Shown in pieces: positions 5,302 through 6,647 of a stretch of DNA of 6,647 nt. Source of the DNA: an uncultured Collinsella sp. (GTDB taxonomy: Bacteria > Actinomycetota > Coriobacteriia > Coriobacteriales > Coriobacteriaceae); assembly GCA_905209765.1 (NCBI GenBank), contig CAJLUE010000086.1, positions 1-6,647 on the forward strand, read 5' to 3'. The notes beneath the pieces were generated by a model. That model saw nothing but the letters and a program-made list of their open reading frames with translations, searched no databases and had not been told where the DNA came from. The position numbers and the translations under genes are program-made. The number at the start of each line of letters is the position of its first letter. Position 1 is the first letter of the stretch.

Positions 5302-6647
5302 ATGGCTTACGACGCCAAGAAAATCTACTACCGCTTCGATGACCATCTGAGCCGCCTGGTCTTGGATTATGAGGCGAGCCGCCAGATTTCGCCCGAAAGC
5401 GAAAACCTCTACCACGGCCTGCCGACCGCCCCATACGACGAGGGCCTGTTCGTAGAGCACAACGTCAAACGCGGCCTGCGCAATGCCGACGACTCGGGCG
5501 TGGTCGCGGGCCTTACCCGCATCTCGGACGTGCACGGCTACAACAAGGTCGACGGCAAAGTCGTGCCCGATCAGGGCAAACTCACGCTTCGTGGCTACAG
5601 CATCGAGGACCTGGTCAACAACGCCCAGGCCGAGGATCGCTATGGCTACGAAGAGGTCGCCTACCTGCTCATCACGGGCTCGCTGCCCACCAAAGAGGAG
5701 CTCGACGGTTTTTGCGAACGCCTGGGTGCCTTTAGGCACCTGAGCGACGAATACGTCCGCGAGTTCCCCATGACCACGGTGTCGGCGAGCATCATGAATG
5801 TGCTTCAGCGCGCCGTGCTGCTGCTCTACGCCTTCGACGCCGAGCCCGACGCCATTACACCCGAGCACGAAATCGACGTCGCCATCTCCATGCTCGCCCG
5901 TCTCCCCCGCATCGCCGCCTTCGCGCATATGGCCTCGGTCGCCAAGCGTCGCGGCTCCGAGGTTCATGTACCGCACCCCACACCTGGCCTCTCCACCGCC
6001 GAGACCATCCTGCAGGTGCTCCGCGGCGGCATGGCATTCACCCACGACGAAGCCATGCTGCTCGACGTGATGCTCATGCTGCATGCCGAGCACGGCGGCG
6101 GCAACAACTCCACGTTTGCCTGCCGCGTGCTGTCCTCCTCGGCTACCGACCCGTATTCCGCCTACGCCGCGGCCATCGGCTCGCTCAAGGGCCCGCGCCA
6201 CGGCGGCGCCAACGCCAAGGTCGTGTCCATGCACGAGGACATCCGTGCGCATGTCTCCAATTGGGAGGACGAGGACGAGGTCGCAGCCTACCTGGGCAAG
6301 ATCCTCGACAAGCAGGCCTTCGATGGCACGGGTCTCATCTACGGTATGGGCCACGCTGTCTACACGCTGAGCGATCCGCGCGCCGAGGTGTGCCGCCGTT
6401 ACGCGCGCACGCTTGCCGCCAAGAAGGACTTGGGCGAGGAGTTCGCACTCATCGAGCGCATCGAGCGCCTGGCCCCGCAAGTGATGCGCGATCACGGCAT
6501 GACCAAGCCTATCTGCGCCAACATCGACCTGTACACGGGCTTTATCTACAAGATGCTCGGCGTGCCCGAGACGCTCTTTACGCCGCTGTTCGCCGTCGCC
6601 CGCATGGCCGGCTGGTCGGCGCACCGCATGGAAGAGCTCTTCTGCGC
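5302..6647 (+). CDS. gltA: Citrate synthase, 3' end cut by window edge
   Basis: The enzyme condenses oxaloacetate and acetyl-CoA to citrate in the cytoplasm, the entry step to the oxidative branch of the TCA cycle and to 2-oxoglutarate and glutamate synthesis. 448 codons are visible and the frame is open to the right edge. The family landmarks occur in order: LRGYSIEDL (97-104), HAEHGGGNNS (261-270, substrate-binding His264), GPRHGGAN (297-304, catalytic His300), the signature GMGHAVYTLSDPRA (348-361, catalytic His351) and NIDLYTG (407-413, catalytic Asp409), then ARMAGWSAHRMEE. The spacings between the three catalytic residues (51 and 58) are close to those of known citrate synthases. The N-terminal region of about 80 residues before the core is longer than in the short forms, as in many anaerobic bacteria. 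GAGGAG lies 5 bases before the ATG. A 2-methylcitrate synthase activity cannot be excluded from sequence alone. Confidence 0.95.
   Translation, partial: MAYDAKKIYYRFDDHLSRLVLDYEASRQISPESENLYHGLPTAPYDEGLFVEHNVKRGLRNADDSGVVAGLTRISDVHGYNKVDGKVVPDQGKLTLRGYSIEDLVNNAQAEDRYGYEEVAYLLITGSLPTKEELDGFCERLGAFRHLSDEYVREFPMTTVSASIMNVLQRAVLLLYAFDAEPDAITPEHEIDVAISMLARLPRIAAFAHMASVAKRRGSEVHVPHPTPGLSTAETILQVLRGGMAFTHDEAMLLDVMLMLHAEHGGGNNSTFACRVLSSSATDPYSAYAAAIGSLKGPRHGGANAKVVSMHEDIRAHVSNWEDEDEVAAYLGKILDKQAFDGTGLIYGMGHAVYTLSDPRAEVCRRYARTLAAKKDLGEEFALIERIERLAPQVMRDHGMTKPICANIDLYTGFIYKMLGVPETLFTPLFAVARMAGWSAHRMEELFC

Noticed and set aside
4813..6624. A 603-codon open frame on the minus strand opposite the ACT and citrate synthase genes.
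   Set aside because: It is the antisense shadow of a strongly G/C-third-position gene. Its translation is low-complexity (rich in V, G, A, H, D) with no recognisable domain, while the plus strand carries clear citrate synthase motifs.
1..6647. CRISPR array or insertion sequence ends.
   Set aside because: No regularly spaced repeats longer than 10 bases and no transposase gene or matching terminal inverted repeats were seen.

Overview
This 6.6-kb window reads as part of a high-GC Gram-positive chromosome. The citrate synthase and ACT-domain genes use almost only G/C-ending codons, and the gene content fits an anaerobic actinobacterium, most likely class Coriobacteriia (Collinsella or Olsenella type). 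That assignment is an inference from composition and gene style; no rRNA or other marker gene is present.

Left part (1-2904, minus strand): a two-gene ABC exporter operon. A 740-746 aa permease comes first, followed by an ATP-binding protein that overlaps or abuts it by a few bases and runs off the left edge. The permease is a tandem fusion of two homologous six-helix halves, so one polypeptide probably supplies the whole transmembrane dimer.

Middle (2905-3813): a compact divergent control region, then, on the plus strand, a DUF2975-type four-helix membrane protein and a small Cro/CI-type HTH protein. This is the YoaS/YozG-like pair known from many Gram-positive bacteria. The control region holds a plausible sigma-A-type promoter, a perfect TTTAACA-N5-TGTTAAA dyad over its -10 box, a TTGCCGGCAA palindrome over its -35 box and a third dyad in front of the permease. 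The simplest model is that the HTH protein binds here and controls its own operon and perhaps the exporter, with the DUF2975 protein as a membrane partner.

Right-middle (3814-4935): the catalytic domain of a tyrosine recombinase follows the HTH stop codon with no gap and in the same frame. It has lost its N-terminal DNA-binding part and any credible start, so it is a remnant of a mobile element. About 400 bp without a gene follow, rich in perfect stem-loops and short repeats, and ending in the promoter region of the ACT-domain gene.

Right part (4936-6647, plus strand): an ACT-domain protein of the UPF0237 family and, 78 bp downstream, a citrate synthase that runs off the right edge. They look like core chromosome next to an accessory segment carrying the exporter and regulator, which has visibly lower third-position GC.
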